Notes: generated from the letters alone by a model not told the origin. 64,000 bases of DNA from Autumnicola psychrophila (GCF_031846645.1 NZ_JAVRHN010000009.1:1-64000); one strand, 5' to 3'; numbered from the stretch's first letter, positions 46,396 through 56,833 are shown. A program made the numbers and translations.

Positions 46396-47631
46396 TTATG
46401 TAAAAAGAGGCTTCAAATGTCTTTTGAAGAGATTGTGGGTAACATTATCTTCAATTTTATCACGGTATTTATCCAACAACTTTGGAAAATCTTTCTTTTC
46501 AGCAGCAACTTTATAAGCACAATGTAATAGTTGTCGAAAATTGTCATTATAGGCATCAGACTTTTGGTCGTGACGTAAGGCATCTGCAAACTCATTTCCA
46601 TTTTTGAAGCTATCTGCAGCCGGAAGTTTGTCATGATTTATAGAAAGTACAGAAACATAATCTTTGGTGAGCTCATCATAACGTTCTAACGCTTCAGTAT
46701 AAATATCTATTGCGAAATCGAAGGCCTCACCCCCACTTTCTGCCAAACCTATTAACTCCTCCAGCCAGGTAGTACCGGCGGTTTTTAAATGCAATCCAGA
46801 ATCATGCTTACTGATAAGTTTCTGCATAATCGGGTAAATAGAGAATTTATCGCTGCCGCTATGTACACTGAGTTTTAAATTTTCCGGAAGTCCGAACTCT
46901 TTTTTGGCAAATTTCAGCACTAAAAGATCCTCTTCAAATTCTTTTTGAAACTGTTCCAAATTTCCTCTATAATCCACACCCTTATTAAATTCTCCGGTAA
47001 ATTTTGGAGCAATAGTGTTCACCGGCACTTTATAAAAGGCCAATGCAGCGAGAATAAAGAAAAGTTCTACAGGAGATTGCGGCTCTTCCACTTCATCTAT
47101 AGAAACTTCAGTAAAAAATTCTTCTTTTTTTTCAGCTTTAATATGATCATAAACCTCTCCTGCTTTCTTCATCGCAAACAGAAAATTGTTCAGCATTCCT
47201 TTTAACTGAGCTTCAGAAATGGCAATTTTCGATTTTATTCCTTCTATTTTAAACTCCTTCAAATACTTCTGAAAAAATTCAAGAAATTCTTCTTTATCAT
47301 TTTTTAAAGCTTCCTTACCTATAAAATCGGCTACATCTATCGTGAAAAAATCACTAACGGGTATATATGGATCAACATTCTCAAGATTGATATGATCTGC
47401 ATCCACAAGATAATCTCCTGAATAATTTAAAGCGCTCACCGCTTTGTCTGCCTCTTCGCGGGTACTGGCAGGCTTGGTTCCAACCGTTTCATGTTCGCGA
47501 TTGGATTTGTTCCAGACCGGGGTCACCTCAACCCCTAAATCCTTCATCTTAAGAACAGCCTTTAGCTGCGCACGTCCTTCTTTTTCAAATCTATCACCCG
47601 TTCCAAATGAATATTTCCCTAATTTTCCCAT
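46396..47631 (-). CDS. uxaE: Tagaturonate epimerase-like protein (UxaE family)
   Basis: ATG at 47631 preferred over an upstream TTG (411 aa). The sequence resembles the UxaE/tagaturonate epimerase family: KYSFGTGDRFEKEGRAQL, DADHINLENVDPYIPVSDFFTIDVADF, NTIAPKFTGEFNKGVDYRG, LSVHSGSDKFSIYPIM and GLHLKTAGTTWLEELI. The His/Asp/Glu motifs suggest a metal site. In the family it interconverts D-tagaturonate and D-fructuronate, linking the galacturonate and glucuronate branches. It is 12 bp downstream of the SDR gene, in keeping with that role. Confidence 0.78.
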   Translation of the reverse strand: MGKLGKYSFGTGDRFEKEGRAQLKAVLKMKDLGVEVTPVWNKSNREHETVGTKPASTREEADKAVSALNYSGDYLVDADHINLENVDPYIPVSDFFTIDVADFIGKEALKNDKEEFLEFFQKYLKEFKIEGIKSKIAISEAQLKGMLNNFLFAMKKAGEVYDHIKAEKKEEFFTEVSIDEVEEPQSPVELFFILAALAFYKVPVNTIAPKFTGEFNKGVDYRGNLEQFQKEFEEDLLVLKFAKKEFGLPENLKLSVHSGSDKFSIYPIMQKLISKHDSGLHLKTAGTTWLEELIGLAESGGEAFDFAIDIYTEALERYDELTKDYVSVLSINHDKLPAADSFKNGNEFADALRHDQKSDAYNDNFRQLLHCAYKVAAEKKDFPKLLDKYRDKIEDNVTHNLFKRHLKPLFT

Positions 47632-47643
47632 AACCAATATTTT

Positions 47644-48450
47644 TTAAACTCCGCTAAACGCACCAAAACCTCCATCTACAGGAATAACAACGCCTGTAAC
47701 GAAAGCGGCCTCATCTCCCGCGAGCCAGTTTGCAACCCCCTGAAGCTCTTCGGGTTTTCCAAAACGTTTCATGGGAGTATTATTAATAATTGTTTGGCCT
47801 CTGGAGGTAAGGCTATCATCTTTATTAAGCAGAAAATCCCTGTTTTGTTCTCCTATGAAAAATCCCGGAGCAATAGCGTTTACACGGATTCCATCGCCAT
47901 ATTTCTGCGCCATTTCTACGGAAAGCCACTTTGTAAAATTATCTACTGCAGCTTTAGCCGCTCCATATCCCATCACCCGCGTTAGCGCCCTTTCAGCAGC
48001 CATAGAGGATATATTTATAATACTTCCATTTTTCTGTTCTACCATCCCTTTTCCAAAAATGAGCGTTGGTAAAACAGTACCTTTAAAATTAAGGTGATTT
48101 ACCTTATCGAAATCATCCAGATCCAGGTCAAAAATAGATTGATCTGGCGTAATGGTCGCTCCCTTAACGTTTCCACCGGCAGCATTTACGAGAATATCAA
48201 TAGTTCCATATTCTTTGAGAATGGCATCTTTGGCAGCAAGTAGTTTTGCTTTGTCCAGGACATCTGCGACAAGCGAAAAAGCCTCACCTCCTTCGGCTTT
48301 TATCTCGTCCACACGGTTTTGAACGGTATCTTCACTTCTACCAAGAATTCCTACTTTTACTCCATTCTTTGCCAGGCCCTTTGCTATTGCCCCACCAAGA
48401 ACACCGTTTCCTCCTGTTACTACTGCTACTTTATTTTTTAAACTGAACAT
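47644..48450 (-). CDS. SDR oxidoreductase, probable D-fructuronate reductase (mannonate dehydrogenase)
   Basis: 268 aa classical SDR: TGGNGVLGG, VNAAGGNVKG, NISSMAAERALTRVMGYGAAK (Ser and Tyr-x-x-x-Lys) and a C-terminal PVDGGFGAFSGV. The family includes Bacteroidota D-mannonate oxidoreductases that replace the unrelated UxuB. Location between the uronate operon and UxaE supports reduction of fructuronate to mannonate, but this is inferred. A 272-bp gap upstream suggests its own promoter. Confidence 0.75.
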   Translation of the reverse strand: MFSLKNKVAVVTGGNGVLGGAIAKGLAKNGVKVGILGRSEDTVQNRVDEIKAEGGEAFSLVADVLDKAKLLAAKDAILKEYGTIDILVNAAGGNVKGATITPDQSIFDLDLDDFDKVNHLNFKGTVLPTLIFGKGMVEQKNGSIINISSMAAERALTRVMGYGAAKAAVDNFTKWLSVEMAQKYGDGIRVNAIAPGFFIGEQNRDFLLNKDDSLTSRGQTIINNTPMKRFGKPEELQGVANWLAGDEAAFVTGVVIPVDGGFGAFSGV

Positions 48451-48722
48451 TTTTTTATTTTTTGATTTCGGAATTATACTAAAAAGCGAAAAATCGGCAT
48501 AATCGGAAATTTTTTAATTTTTCAACATAATTTTACCTCAAGTAAAAAAGTCAAGAGTATTAAAAGATAGATTCCGGCTGGAATAAAATTCTCTTCCGGA
48601 AATTCTGAAAGCCAATTACTCTAATTTACACAATTATTCCCGGACTCGCGAAATGATCAATGGAAATCCATAATCTTCCTTCGAAATTCTCAAAATTAGA
48701 TTAGATAAACAATTAGCGGGAT

Positions 48723-49916
48723 TTAAGATAAAACTGAAGGGATTTCCACTTCACTTCCATTTCTTTCCGCTGAAAGATATGCTGCATATATAGTTGCTAT
48801 AACGTCTGCAGCAAGACTGCTATCGCTTTCCAGAGTCTCGCCATAAGCTAAAGATCTATAGAAAGCTTCCATTTCATGATGATAACCATTAAACCAGCTT
48901 TCATCTGGAGAAATATTAGACCAACCCTGTTTTGTTCCGGTTTTTTCTACAACATAAATGTCTTCAAAATTTTCTTCAACAGGATTGTAGGTTTGCATTG
49001 CATTATTAGGAGTAAGGTTACATACCGTTCTATGGTTACTGGCATGAACTTCCAGGTAATTTTTTACACCGCCGTGCAGCAGTTCACTGGCTACTATATC
49101 GGCAACCGTTCCATCTTCAAAAACTATGTGAGTTAAGGCGTAATCTTCAACATCTGTATATGAATCTTTGAGATGTTTTTCATTCTTATAATTTGGCATT
49201 CGGGTAATTGCATGCACTCTGCAGGTTACGGTTTTAGGACGAATAGGTTTTCCATTCCTTGCTTTGCCTTCCACATATTTTAGATAAAGAGCGCCGGCAA
49301 GCGGGTGACAACCTTTTCCCATTAAAGAGCCTCCACCAGAGCGTTTCCACTTCCCATAATCTAAGGAATGTGAACCGGAGTGTGATTGTTGTGCCTGGAT
49401 CCATAAGACCTGGCTTTGGGTTTTTTCTATAACTTCCCGTTCTTTTTGAATTGCAGGTGCATAAATCCAGTTTTCGGCATACATAATTGCCCCTTTGCTC
49501 AGTTTTTCGGCCTCGAGCATATTTTTGATACTCCGCAAGGCCTGGTCCAGTCCCTTTTCCCTCGGAAAATCATCTCCGGAAAAATCTTCTTCATCATCAC
49601 CAAAATATCCCGTTAAAGGCTTTTCGATAATAACATTTTTATGCTCCTGTAAAATTTGAATAGCCAGAGGTTCGTGAGTAACCGGCGGCGTACATAAATG
49701 CAGAATATCTGATGCTGCTGTTAGATCCTGAAGGGTGGGGAAGGCTTTTACCCCTTTTTCCTCTGAGAATTTTTTTAAATTTTCAGGATTCCTGGAATAG
49801 GCTCCTACCACCTCCACCGTTACTCCATACACACGCTGTAACGACTCAAAATGGAACCGGGCAGCAAATCCCGATCCTACTATTCCTGCACGTACAACCT
49901 TCTTTCCTGGCTCCAT
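48723..49916 (-). CDS. Gfo/Idh/MocA-family oxidoreductase
   Basis: 397 aa. N-terminal Rossmann fold with GIVGSGFAARFHFESLQ, EKPLTGYFGD (the conserved EKP) near residue 97, and the C-terminal alpha/beta domain with GKGCHPLAGALYL and WFNGYHHEMEAFYRSL. Members oxidise or reduce sugars with NAD(P). Located 11 bp after UxaA, so part of the uronate operon. The sugar or sugar acid acted on is unknown. Confidence 0.85.
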   Translation of the reverse strand: MEPGKKVVRAGIVGSGFAARFHFESLQRVYGVTVEVVGAYSRNPENLKKFSEEKGVKAFPTLQDLTAASDILHLCTPPVTHEPLAIQILQEHKNVIIEKPLTGYFGDDEEDFSGDDFPREKGLDQALRSIKNMLEAEKLSKGAIMYAENWIYAPAIQKEREVIEKTQSQVLWIQAQQSHSGSHSLDYGKWKRSGGGSLMGKGCHPLAGALYLKYVEGKARNGKPIRPKTVTCRVHAITRMPNYKNEKHLKDSYTDVEDYALTHIVFEDGTVADIVASELLHGGVKNYLEVHASNHRTVCNLTPNNAMQTYNPVEENFEDIYVVEKTGTKQGWSNISPDESWFNGYHHEMEAFYRSLAYGETLESDSSLAADVIATIYAAYLSAERNGSEVEIPSVLS

Positions 49917-49927
49917 TTTTTTTCTAT

Positions 49928-51544
49928 TTATAAAGAAACTCCACGTTTCCAGGGGATAAAATCATCCTGATCTAATTGATCTGCTTTGGATTCTTCTTCT
50001 CCACTGGCCACTTTAACTATATATTCAAGGATTTCTTCTCCCATTTCTTCAATAGTCTTTTCTCCCCGAATCACTCCACCGGAATCAATATCAATAATAT
50101 CTGGCATAGATCTGGCCAGGGTAGAATTTGAGGAAACTTTTATCACAGGTGCCACAGGATTTCCTGTTGGTGTTCCCAGGCCGGTAGTAAAAACCACTAC
50201 GCTTGCACCGGCTCCAACCATGGCTGTTGTACTTTCAACATCATTACCGGGAGTACAAAGTAAATTGAGGCCTGGTTTGGTAACGTAATCGCCATAATCC
50301 AGCACATCTTCAATAGGTGAAGTTCCACCTTTTTTAGCCGCTCCGGCAGACTTCATCGCATCTGTAATAAGTCCGTCTTTTATATTTCCGGGAGAAGGAT
50401 TCATATCAAATCCGGAACCGGCAGCAATTGCAGAATCTTCAAATGCGCGGATAAGTGAAATGAACCTGTCTGCAATTTCATCATTCACACAACGGTTTAC
50501 CAATTCCTGCTCAATTCCGCATAACTCCGGAAATTCAGAAAGTATTGGGGAACCTTTTAATGCCGATAATAAATCTGAGGCATAACCCAAAGCCGGGTTT
50601 GCAGATATACCTGAAAATCCATCAGATCCGCCACATTCCAGCCCTAACTTCAGTTTAGATAAAGGAGCCGGTTCTCTCGGAATCTTGTTTGCTTTTTTTA
50701 TTTCAGCAAAAGATTCTTTAATGATCGTATTCATCATATCATCTACCGTTCCCATTTGCTGTTGCTCATAAATAAGTACGGGTTTTTGAATATCAGAATT
50801 TATTCTCTTTAAAGCACTTTTAAAGATATCTATCTGAAGGTTCTGGCACCCAAGGCTTAAAACGGTTGCACCGGCCACGTTGGGATTATTTATATACCCC
50901 GCGAGTAATCGTGCCAAAGAAGCAGAATCCTGCCGTATACCACCACATCCACCCTGGTGCGTAATAAATTTGACTTCAACATTGTCAAATATGCTACTTT
51001 CCTCAGGTTCGACATCTGCCATTGCTTCAGAATCTGTACCATGAATAAGGCTACGCAGCAATAATCTTTGCTTACTGGATTTATGAAAAGAGAGTTCGTT
51101 TTCAAAAACATCCTTTAAGAGCTCAATGTTCCGGTTCTCACAAAAAACCAGCGGAAAAAACAACCATACATTTTTTGTTCCTACCTGCCCGTCAGGTCTG
51201 TGGTACCCATTGAAAGTGCGGTCTTTCCATTTGGAGATATCGGGGGCATTCCACGCGGTAGTTTCTGTTTTCCCATAAGCAGTATTCGCTTCATGCTTTA
51301 CATTGTCTACCGTTAGAACTCCGCCTTTTTTAATCTCTTCAGTAGCTTTACCTACCAAAACACCATACATATAGATCTTATCTTCAGCTGCAAAATCTAC
51401 CATGGCAACTTTATGCTTGGCTTTTGTATCGCTTGTAATAAATATATCTTCTCCCTCGAAATTTACCGTATCACCCTGCCATAAATCCACCAATGCAATG
51501 GCAACATTATCTTCGGGGTGTACTTTTATCAATTTACTTTTCAT
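49928..51544 (-). CDS. uxaA: Altronate dehydratase
   Basis: 538 aa, full-length UxaA. An N-terminal SAF domain (about 5-90, HPEDNVAIALVDLWQGDTV) is joined to the C-terminal dehydratase domain. That domain has FITHQGGCGGIRQDS, LSLGCQNLQID, LGLECGGSDGFSGISANPALG and LLCTPGNDVESTTAM. It dehydrates D-altronate to 2-keto-3-deoxygluconate (KDG). It follows UxaB (18 bp), whose product it uses. Confidence 0.95.
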   Translation of the reverse strand: MKSKLIKVHPEDNVAIALVDLWQGDTVNFEGEDIFITSDTKAKHKVAMVDFAAEDKIYMYGVLVGKATEEIKKGGVLTVDNVKHEANTAYGKTETTAWNAPDISKWKDRTFNGYHRPDGQVGTKNVWLFFPLVFCENRNIELLKDVFENELSFHKSSKQRLLLRSLIHGTDSEAMADVEPEESSIFDNVEVKFITHQGGCGGIRQDSASLARLLAGYINNPNVAGATVLSLGCQNLQIDIFKSALKRINSDIQKPVLIYEQQQMGTVDDMMNTIIKESFAEIKKANKIPREPAPLSKLKLGLECGGSDGFSGISANPALGYASDLLSALKGSPILSEFPELCGIEQELVNRCVNDEIADRFISLIRAFEDSAIAAGSGFDMNPSPGNIKDGLITDAMKSAGAAKKGGTSPIEDVLDYGDYVTKPGLNLLCTPGNDVESTTAMVGAGASVVVFTTGLGTPTGNPVAPVIKVSSNSTLARSMPDIIDIDSGGVIRGEKTIEEMGEEILEYIVKVASGEEESKADQLDQDDFIPWKRGVSL

Positions 51545-51562
51545 AATTTCTCCTTTTTCATC

Positions 51563-53026
51563 TTATTCAGATCGCTCCGAAAATATCTTAAATCCTTCTT
51601 CTATCCCTTTATGATCAATAAGCTCCAGGGCAGATGCAACTTTCTCCTTCAATTGTGGAACTTCGGTTAGATCTCTATCCCAAAAATTGCCATTTTTGAG
51701 TACCCTCTCCGCAATTTCATTGTAGCTATTTAATTCCCAGGCTTGTTTTAATTCAGAAGTGGTTTTTTCATCATCTTTTACGGGCAGAATTTCACCATTC
51801 CACTCCCCTTTGTAAAACCTTATTAAACAAGCAAACGCAAAGGTAAGGCGCAAGGGTAATCGATTGTACTTTTCCTGAAAAGTAAGAAGACTTGGCAGGA
51901 CTCTAACCTTAAATTTAGAAATGGAATTAAGCGCAATGCTTGAAAGCTGATGTTTAATAAACGGATTCCTAAACCTGTCAAAAACTTCTTCAGCAAAGGA
52001 ATTTAATTCTTCTTCTGAAAGTTCAAGAGTAGGATTTATCTCTTCAAATACAGCTTCACTAATGAATTTTCCAGTGAATTCATGATCTACAGTTTCCTTA
52101 ACGGTTTCATTTCCATAGAGAATGGAGAAAGGCACCATCGTAGTATGTGCACCATTTAGGATACGTACTTTTCTAGTTCTGTAAGGCTGTAAATCGTCAA
52201 CAATAAGAATATTTTCATCTATTTTATCAAAAGGTATTTTAGACTTCAGCTTCTCATCTCCTTCAATTACCCATAACAAAAATACTTCAGCAGACACGAT
52301 TAATTTATCCTCCTGCTCCAGCTTCTCCTGGTAAGCATCGATATCGTCCTTTGGGTACCCGGGAACTATCCTGTCTACAAGTGTATTATGAAAATCGTTA
52401 TGATCTTTAATCCAGCTAATAAATTTGTCCTCCAGTTTCCATAGCGACGCATACTTCAAAATCATTTCTTTAAGAGCGTCTGCATTGTAGTTTATAAGTT
52501 CGCAAGGAATTATGCTAAGCCCCTTGTCTTTAGCTCCATTAAAATGCTGAAACCTTTTGTAAAGCAAAGCAGTTACCTTTGCCGGAAAACTGCTGTGAGG
52601 GTATCCTTCCAGAGTATCATTTTCATCAAAGGCAATCCCAGCTTCAGTCGTATTGGAAATTAAAAATTCAAGTTGTTCTTCTTTTGCCAGATCGAGGTAA
52701 ACCTGATAATCTTCATACGGATTAATCCCTTTCTGAATACAGGATATGGTCTCCTGTTCCTGGATTTCTTTGCCTTTCTTTATACCTTTCATAAAAAGGT
52801 TGTAAAGGCCATCCTGTTCATTCAGAACATCTACCATACCAACTGCTAACGGCTGAATAACCGCCACCCCTGCATTAAAGTCGGCTTTTTTATTAAGCTT
52901 ATCGATAACATAATCTACAAACGCCCTTAAAAAATTCCCTTCTCCATATTGGATAACTTTAATAGGTAATTTCTCAGTAATGCCTGCAGTCTCTCTGTTT
53001 AAGCTTTTCTTTTTTATTTTTTCCAT
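51563..53026 (-). CDS. uxaB: Tagaturonate reductase
   Basis: 487 aa polyol-dehydrogenase-family protein. The NAD site is near YGEGNFLRAFVDYVID and the catalytic Lys-Asn-His signature is in KVRILNGAHTTMVPFS (near residue 295). It reduces D-tagaturonate to D-altronate. It lies 18 bp from both the TRAP large permease and UxaA. Family members also include mannitol and fructuronate reductases, but the UxaA neighbour favours UxaB. Confidence 0.93.
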   Translation of the reverse strand: MEKIKKKSLNRETAGITEKLPIKVIQYGEGNFLRAFVDYVIDKLNKKADFNAGVAVIQPLAVGMVDVLNEQDGLYNLFMKGIKKGKEIQEQETISCIQKGINPYEDYQVYLDLAKEEQLEFLISNTTEAGIAFDENDTLEGYPHSSFPAKVTALLYKRFQHFNGAKDKGLSIIPCELINYNADALKEMILKYASLWKLEDKFISWIKDHNDFHNTLVDRIVPGYPKDDIDAYQEKLEQEDKLIVSAEVFLLWVIEGDEKLKSKIPFDKIDENILIVDDLQPYRTRKVRILNGAHTTMVPFSILYGNETVKETVDHEFTGKFISEAVFEEINPTLELSEEELNSFAEEVFDRFRNPFIKHQLSSIALNSISKFKVRVLPSLLTFQEKYNRLPLRLTFAFACLIRFYKGEWNGEILPVKDDEKTTSELKQAWELNSYNEIAERVLKNGNFWDRDLTEVPQLKEKVASALELIDHKGIEEGFKIFSERSE

Positions 53027-53044
53027 TTTAAAATATCATTTTAA

Positions 53045-54334
53045 TTATTCAAATAGACTTGGAAGCCATAGGGTAATTTCTGGTATAAAGGTTACTAGCA
53101 GCAATACGATAAACATAGCCACATATAACGGCAAGAGGGGTTTTATTACTTTCTGAATAGTTGTGTTTGCAACACTTACCCCTATAAACAAAACAGCACC
53201 CACAGGTGGTGAACAAAGCCCCACACAAAGGTTCATTACCATCATTATTCCGAAATGAACAGGATCTACACCCAATGCAACTACCACAGGCAGAAAAATA
53301 GGCGTGAAAATCAGAACCGCCGGAGTCATGTCCATAAAGGTTCCAACAAAAAGCAGTAATAAGTTGATGATAAGCAGAATTACAAATATATTATCGCTCA
53401 GGCTTAACAAACTATCACTAACAGCCTGAGGTATATTTTCATACGACATTACCCAGGACATACTCATTGATGTTGCTATAAGCAGCATTACAATTGCTGT
53501 TGTACCTACCGACCCAAGAAAAACACTGTATAAGCTACTCACCTTTAACTCCCGGTTTATAAAAGAAAGTATTAAAGTATATAGTACTGCGATTCCTGAA
53601 GCTTCTGTTGCAGTAAAAATACCTGTTACTATTCCTCCTATTACGACTACCAATAGCAGTAAGCTGGGAAAGGCATGCAGAAAAGTTGTCATTATATGTT
53701 TAAAACTACTTCGTTCACCAGCAGGATATTTCTTCTTTTTGATCCAAACTGCAGCCACGAGCATTAAAGCAAGTCCCATTAAAATTCCCGGAAGATATCC
53801 TGCCAGGAATAAAGAAGCAATAGAAACACCTCCACTGGCAAGGGAATAAACGATTAGCACATTGGATGGCGGAATTACCAGCCCCGTAGTGGACGCTGTA
53901 ATATTAACGGCCGCTCCAAATTCGTTTGAATAGCCCTCTCGTTTCATAGCCGGACCTAAAATCCCTCCCATCGCTGAAGTGGCAGCCACTGCAGATCCAG
54001 AAATTGCTCCAAACAACATAGCGGCAATTACATTTACATAAATTAATCCACCTGGAAGCGCCCCCATGAGCGCTTTGGCAAAATCAATAAGTCGGTTGGC
54101 TATTCCTCCCTGGTTCATAATTTGGCCGGCCAGAATAAAGAGCGGAATGGCCAGCAGAGAAAAACTATCCAGACCTGTAGCCATTCGCTGTGCAACAGTA
54201 GTAAAGGCAGCCAAAGAATCTATAGATGCCAGGATTGTGAGTATACAGGAGATACCAATAGACCAGGCTACCGGAACTCCAATCGCCAAAAGGACAACAA
54301 AGGATACTACGAGAATTAAAACCTCTGACATCAT
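53045..54334 (-). CDS. dctM: TRAP transporter large permease (DctM)
   Basis: 429 aa with about 12 membrane segments. Motifs GVPVAWSIGISCILT, ILAGQIMNQGGIANRLIDFA, GAISGSAVAATSAMGGILGPAM, ITASTTGLVIPPSNVLIVYS and LCVGLCSPPVGAVLFIG are all typical of DctM/SiaM. Its start overlaps the small permease stop by 4 bp, showing coupling. Together with DctQ and DctP it imports an organic anion by Na+ or H+ gradient; in this operon the cargo is most likely a hexuronate. Confidence 0.94.
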   Translation of the reverse strand: MMSEVLILVVSFVVLLAIGVPVAWSIGISCILTILASIDSLAAFTTVAQRMATGLDSFSLLAIPLFILAGQIMNQGGIANRLIDFAKALMGALPGGLIYVNVIAAMLFGAISGSAVAATSAMGGILGPAMKREGYSNEFGAAVNITASTTGLVIPPSNVLIVYSLASGGVSIASLFLAGYLPGILMGLALMLVAAVWIKKKKYPAGERSSFKHIMTTFLHAFPSLLLLVVVIGGIVTGIFTATEASGIAVLYTLILSFINRELKVSSLYSVFLGSVGTTAIVMLLIATSMSMSWVMSYENIPQAVSDSLLSLSDNIFVILLIINLLLLFVGTFMDMTPAVLIFTPIFLPVVVALGVDPVHFGIMMVMNLCVGLCSPPVGAVLFIGVSVANTTIQKVIKPLLPLYVAMFIVLLLVTFIPEITLWLPSLFE

Positions 54335-54798
54335 ACTAAATATTTTTTCGGATAAATTATTTCATTGACTTTATAGTAAATAACCAGTATGCCACTTAAT
54401 GGAACCACGATGTACACGAAAGAAAGTGGTAAATTAAGAGCTGCTGAATACTGCCCAAGCAGGTAATTTACATAAACAAGATTCCCTCCTCCTATAACCA
54501 AAACAGTTAAGCTGAACAGGATGATGAGAATATTAATTCCAATACGTAGCCTCACTCTGTTTACCGGACTCAGTTTTGGAGGTAAAATATCAATAGCCAA
54601 ATGAGTTTGCTGTCCCGAAGCGTATGCTGCTCCTAAAATTCCAATCCAGATAAAAAGGTAACGAGACAATTCTTCTGTAAAAGAACTTGCTGAATCAAGT
54701 AAATAACGGGAAAAAACCTGCCATAATACAGACAATACCATCAGAACCATTAGGAGAACCAAAATACCCCCTAAGGTTTTATCCATTTTTGTTTTCAT
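54331..54798 (-). CDS. dctQ: TRAP transporter small permease (DctQ)
   Basis: 155 aa with four membrane segments. DctQ features LWQVFSRYLLDSASSFTEELSRYLFIWIGILG and the IDILPP loop are present. Lies between DctP (4 bp) and DctM (4-bp overlap). Confidence 0.92.
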   Translation of the reverse strand: MKTKMDKTLGGILVLLMVLMVLSVLWQVFSRYLLDSASSFTEELSRYLFIWIGILGAAYASGQQTHLAIDILPPKLSPVNRVRLRIGINILIILFSLTVLVIGGGNLVYVNYLLGQYSAALNLPLSFVYIVVPLSGILVIYYKVNEIIYPKKYLV

Positions 54799-54802
54799 TA
54801 AT

Positions 54803-55783
54803 TTAATTTAAAGATTGAATAGCTTCAATTACTTCTCTCATTTCAGGATTCTCCTTAAACTCCTCATACATTGGCTGTACCTTTTCTTTGAATGCATCTT
54901 TATCTGTTTCGATAACCTTTACGCCAGCCTTCTGTATTTCCTCGAGTGCCTCCAGCTCTGCCTCACGCCAAATCTCCTTTTCAAATTCTGAAGATTCCAT
55001 AGCAGCTTCCTTTAACCAAACTTGTTCCTGTTCTGAAAGACTATTCCATACAGGAGTTCCTATTACCAGTATATCAGGCAACGCCGTGTGTTCATCCAGG
55101 ACAATATATTTACATACCTCATAATGTCTTGAAAGGTAAAAGCTGGGTAAATTATTTTCTGCACCATCAACTATCCCCTGTTGTAGAGCGGTATATAGCT
55201 CCCCCCACGCAATAGGAGTAGGCGATCCTCCTAAGAGTTTCACCATATTTATAGCGGTTTGACTTTCCATTACCCTTAGCTTAAGTCCTTCAAGATCTTC
55301 AGGGCTATCAATCGGGGTTTTACTATAAAAACTACGGCTTCCTGCATCGTAGAAGGTGAGACCTTTTAGCCGTTTATCGATGCTGGCATTTAAAAAATGC
55401 TCTCCAATTTCTCCCTCCAGAACATTAAAACGGTGTTCACGATCTTTGAAAAGGAATGGTAATCCGAATACTTTTAGTCCGGGTGCAAAATTTTCCATCA
55501 CTCCGGTAGACACTTTTGTCATCCCCAGGCTTCCAATCTGAAGCAGCTCCAGGGATTCTCGTTCAGACCCTAACTGCTGACTTGGATAAATATCCAAAAG
55601 CATTTTTCCGTCTGACTTTTCTTTAAGACGTTCGCCCATAAAAACCATAGCCTTATGAACCGGATGACTAACATCCAAACCATGCCCCAATTTGATTACC
55701 CGAATGTTTCCACTTTTTTCGCAGCCTGTCAGCAATAATGCCACCAGTACAACAAGAAATGAAGCACTCATGCTACTTCTCAT
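54803..55783 (-). CDS. dctP: TRAP transporter substrate-binding lipoprotein (DctP)
   Basis: 326 aa. N-terminal signal ending LLLTGC, so tethered rather than free in the periplasm. The DctP fold shows LGHGLDVSHPVHKAMVFMGE and LKLRVMESQTAINMVKLLGG with the conserved Arg that pairs with the substrate carboxylate, plus YTALQQGIVDGAENN. This fits an acidic sugar such as galacturonate or glucuronate. First of the three TRAP genes. Confidence 0.92.
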   Translation of the reverse strand: MRSSMSASFLVVLVALLLTGCEKSGNIRVIKLGHGLDVSHPVHKAMVFMGERLKEKSDGKMLLDIYPSQQLGSERESLELLQIGSLGMTKVSTGVMENFAPGLKVFGLPFLFKDREHRFNVLEGEIGEHFLNASIDKRLKGLTFYDAGSRSFYSKTPIDSPEDLEGLKLRVMESQTAINMVKLLGGSPTPIAWGELYTALQQGIVDGAENNLPSFYLSRHYEVCKYIVLDEHTALPDILVIGTPVWNSLSEQEQVWLKEAAMESSEFEKEIWREAELEALEEIQKAGVKVIETDKDAFKEKVQPMYEEFKENPEMREVIEAIQSLN

Positions 55784-55807
55784 ATTTTTATTTTTTTGCT
55801 GTATTTA

Positions 55808-56833
55808 TTATCTTTTAATCCTTCCGCTCACATTACCATTAACTACCTCCTCCACTTCCTCGACACTTACCAGATTGGCATCTCCAACATGGGTGTGTTT
55901 TAAAGCACAGGCTGCATTGGCAAAATTAAGTACATGTTGATCATCAAAGAATTGCAACCCATATAATATTCCGGCCGCATAGGCATCACCTGTTCCTATC
56001 CTGTCCACAACATCCCTTACTTCCAGTTCTTCACTTTGTAAATATTTCTCTCCGGTCCAGGCACGTCCATAAACTTTTTGCCATGAGGAACTTACACTGG
56101 TCCGTACTTTATCAAATATCTTTTTAATCGAAGGGTGAGCAGTAATAAGTGCTTTACTGGCAACAACAAAACCTTCTTCATCAAAAGCATAATCAGATTC
56201 CAAAATTTCATTTATTTCATTAACACCACCAATAAACACAGAGGAAAGATCTATGAGTTCTGATAAAACATCATTACTTTTCCGCCCATAGTTCCAGAGA
56301 TTACTCCGGTATGCGGGATCTGTTGTTACAGTGATCTTCTTCTCCCTGGCGATTTCCAGGCCTCTTTTTAAGGTTTGATAAGCACCCTCTGAAACTGCAG
56401 GAGATATTCCTGCCCAGTGAAAATAATCTGCATCTTCAAGAATATTTTCCCAATCGACACTCTCGGCGGTAATATTGGCAAAGGAACTATGAAGTCTGTT
56501 ATAGGAAATCTGGCTGGAACGCATTGCAGATCCTACCTCGAGAAAATAAATTCCCAATGGGTGATCTACTTTTTTAACCGCTGAAACGTCAATCCCAAAT
56601 TTACGTAAAGCTGCAATTGCAGATTCGCCCACAAAATCTTTAGAAACATTTGTTACATGTTGCACTTCAACTCCCAAATAAGCAAGGGAAGCTGCCACAT
56701 TCATTTCTGTTCCTCCAAAAAAAAAGTCCAGATTTGAAGCCTGCTGTAATTTCCGGTTTTCAGTAGGGGATAAGCGCATTAACACTTCACCAAAAGTGAC
56801 TACTTTTCCTTTATGACTTTTTTTCGTTTTCAC
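55808..56833 (-). CDS. PfkB-family sugar kinase, second KDG kinase-like
   Basis: 341 aa with a GTG start at 56833; an in-frame stop directly precedes it, so no longer form exists. Ribokinase fold: KVVTFGEVLMRLSP, GGTEMNVAASLAYLG and the anion-hole/catalytic motif DRIGTGDAYAAGILYG. It shares the C-terminal ALKHTHVGDANL...SGRIKR pattern with the kinase at 57615, so the two are duplicates. It may phosphorylate KDG or a related keto-deoxy sugar acid. It is separated from the aldolase by 96 bp holding two hairpins. Confidence 0.85.
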   Translation of the reverse strand: MKTKKSHKGKVVTFGEVLMRLSPTENRKLQQASNLDFFFGGTEMNVAASLAYLGVEVQHVTNVSKDFVGESAIAALRKFGIDVSAVKKVDHPLGIYFLEVGSAMRSSQISYNRLHSSFANITAESVDWENILEDADYFHWAGISPAVSEGAYQTLKRGLEIAREKKITVTTDPAYRSNLWNYGRKSNDVLSELIDLSSVFIGGVNEINEILESDYAFDEEGFVVASKALITAHPSIKKIFDKVRTSVSSSWQKVYGRAWTGEKYLQSEELEVRDVVDRIGTGDAYAAGILYGLQFFDDQHVLNFANAACALKHTHVGDANLVSVEEVEEVVNGNVSGRIKR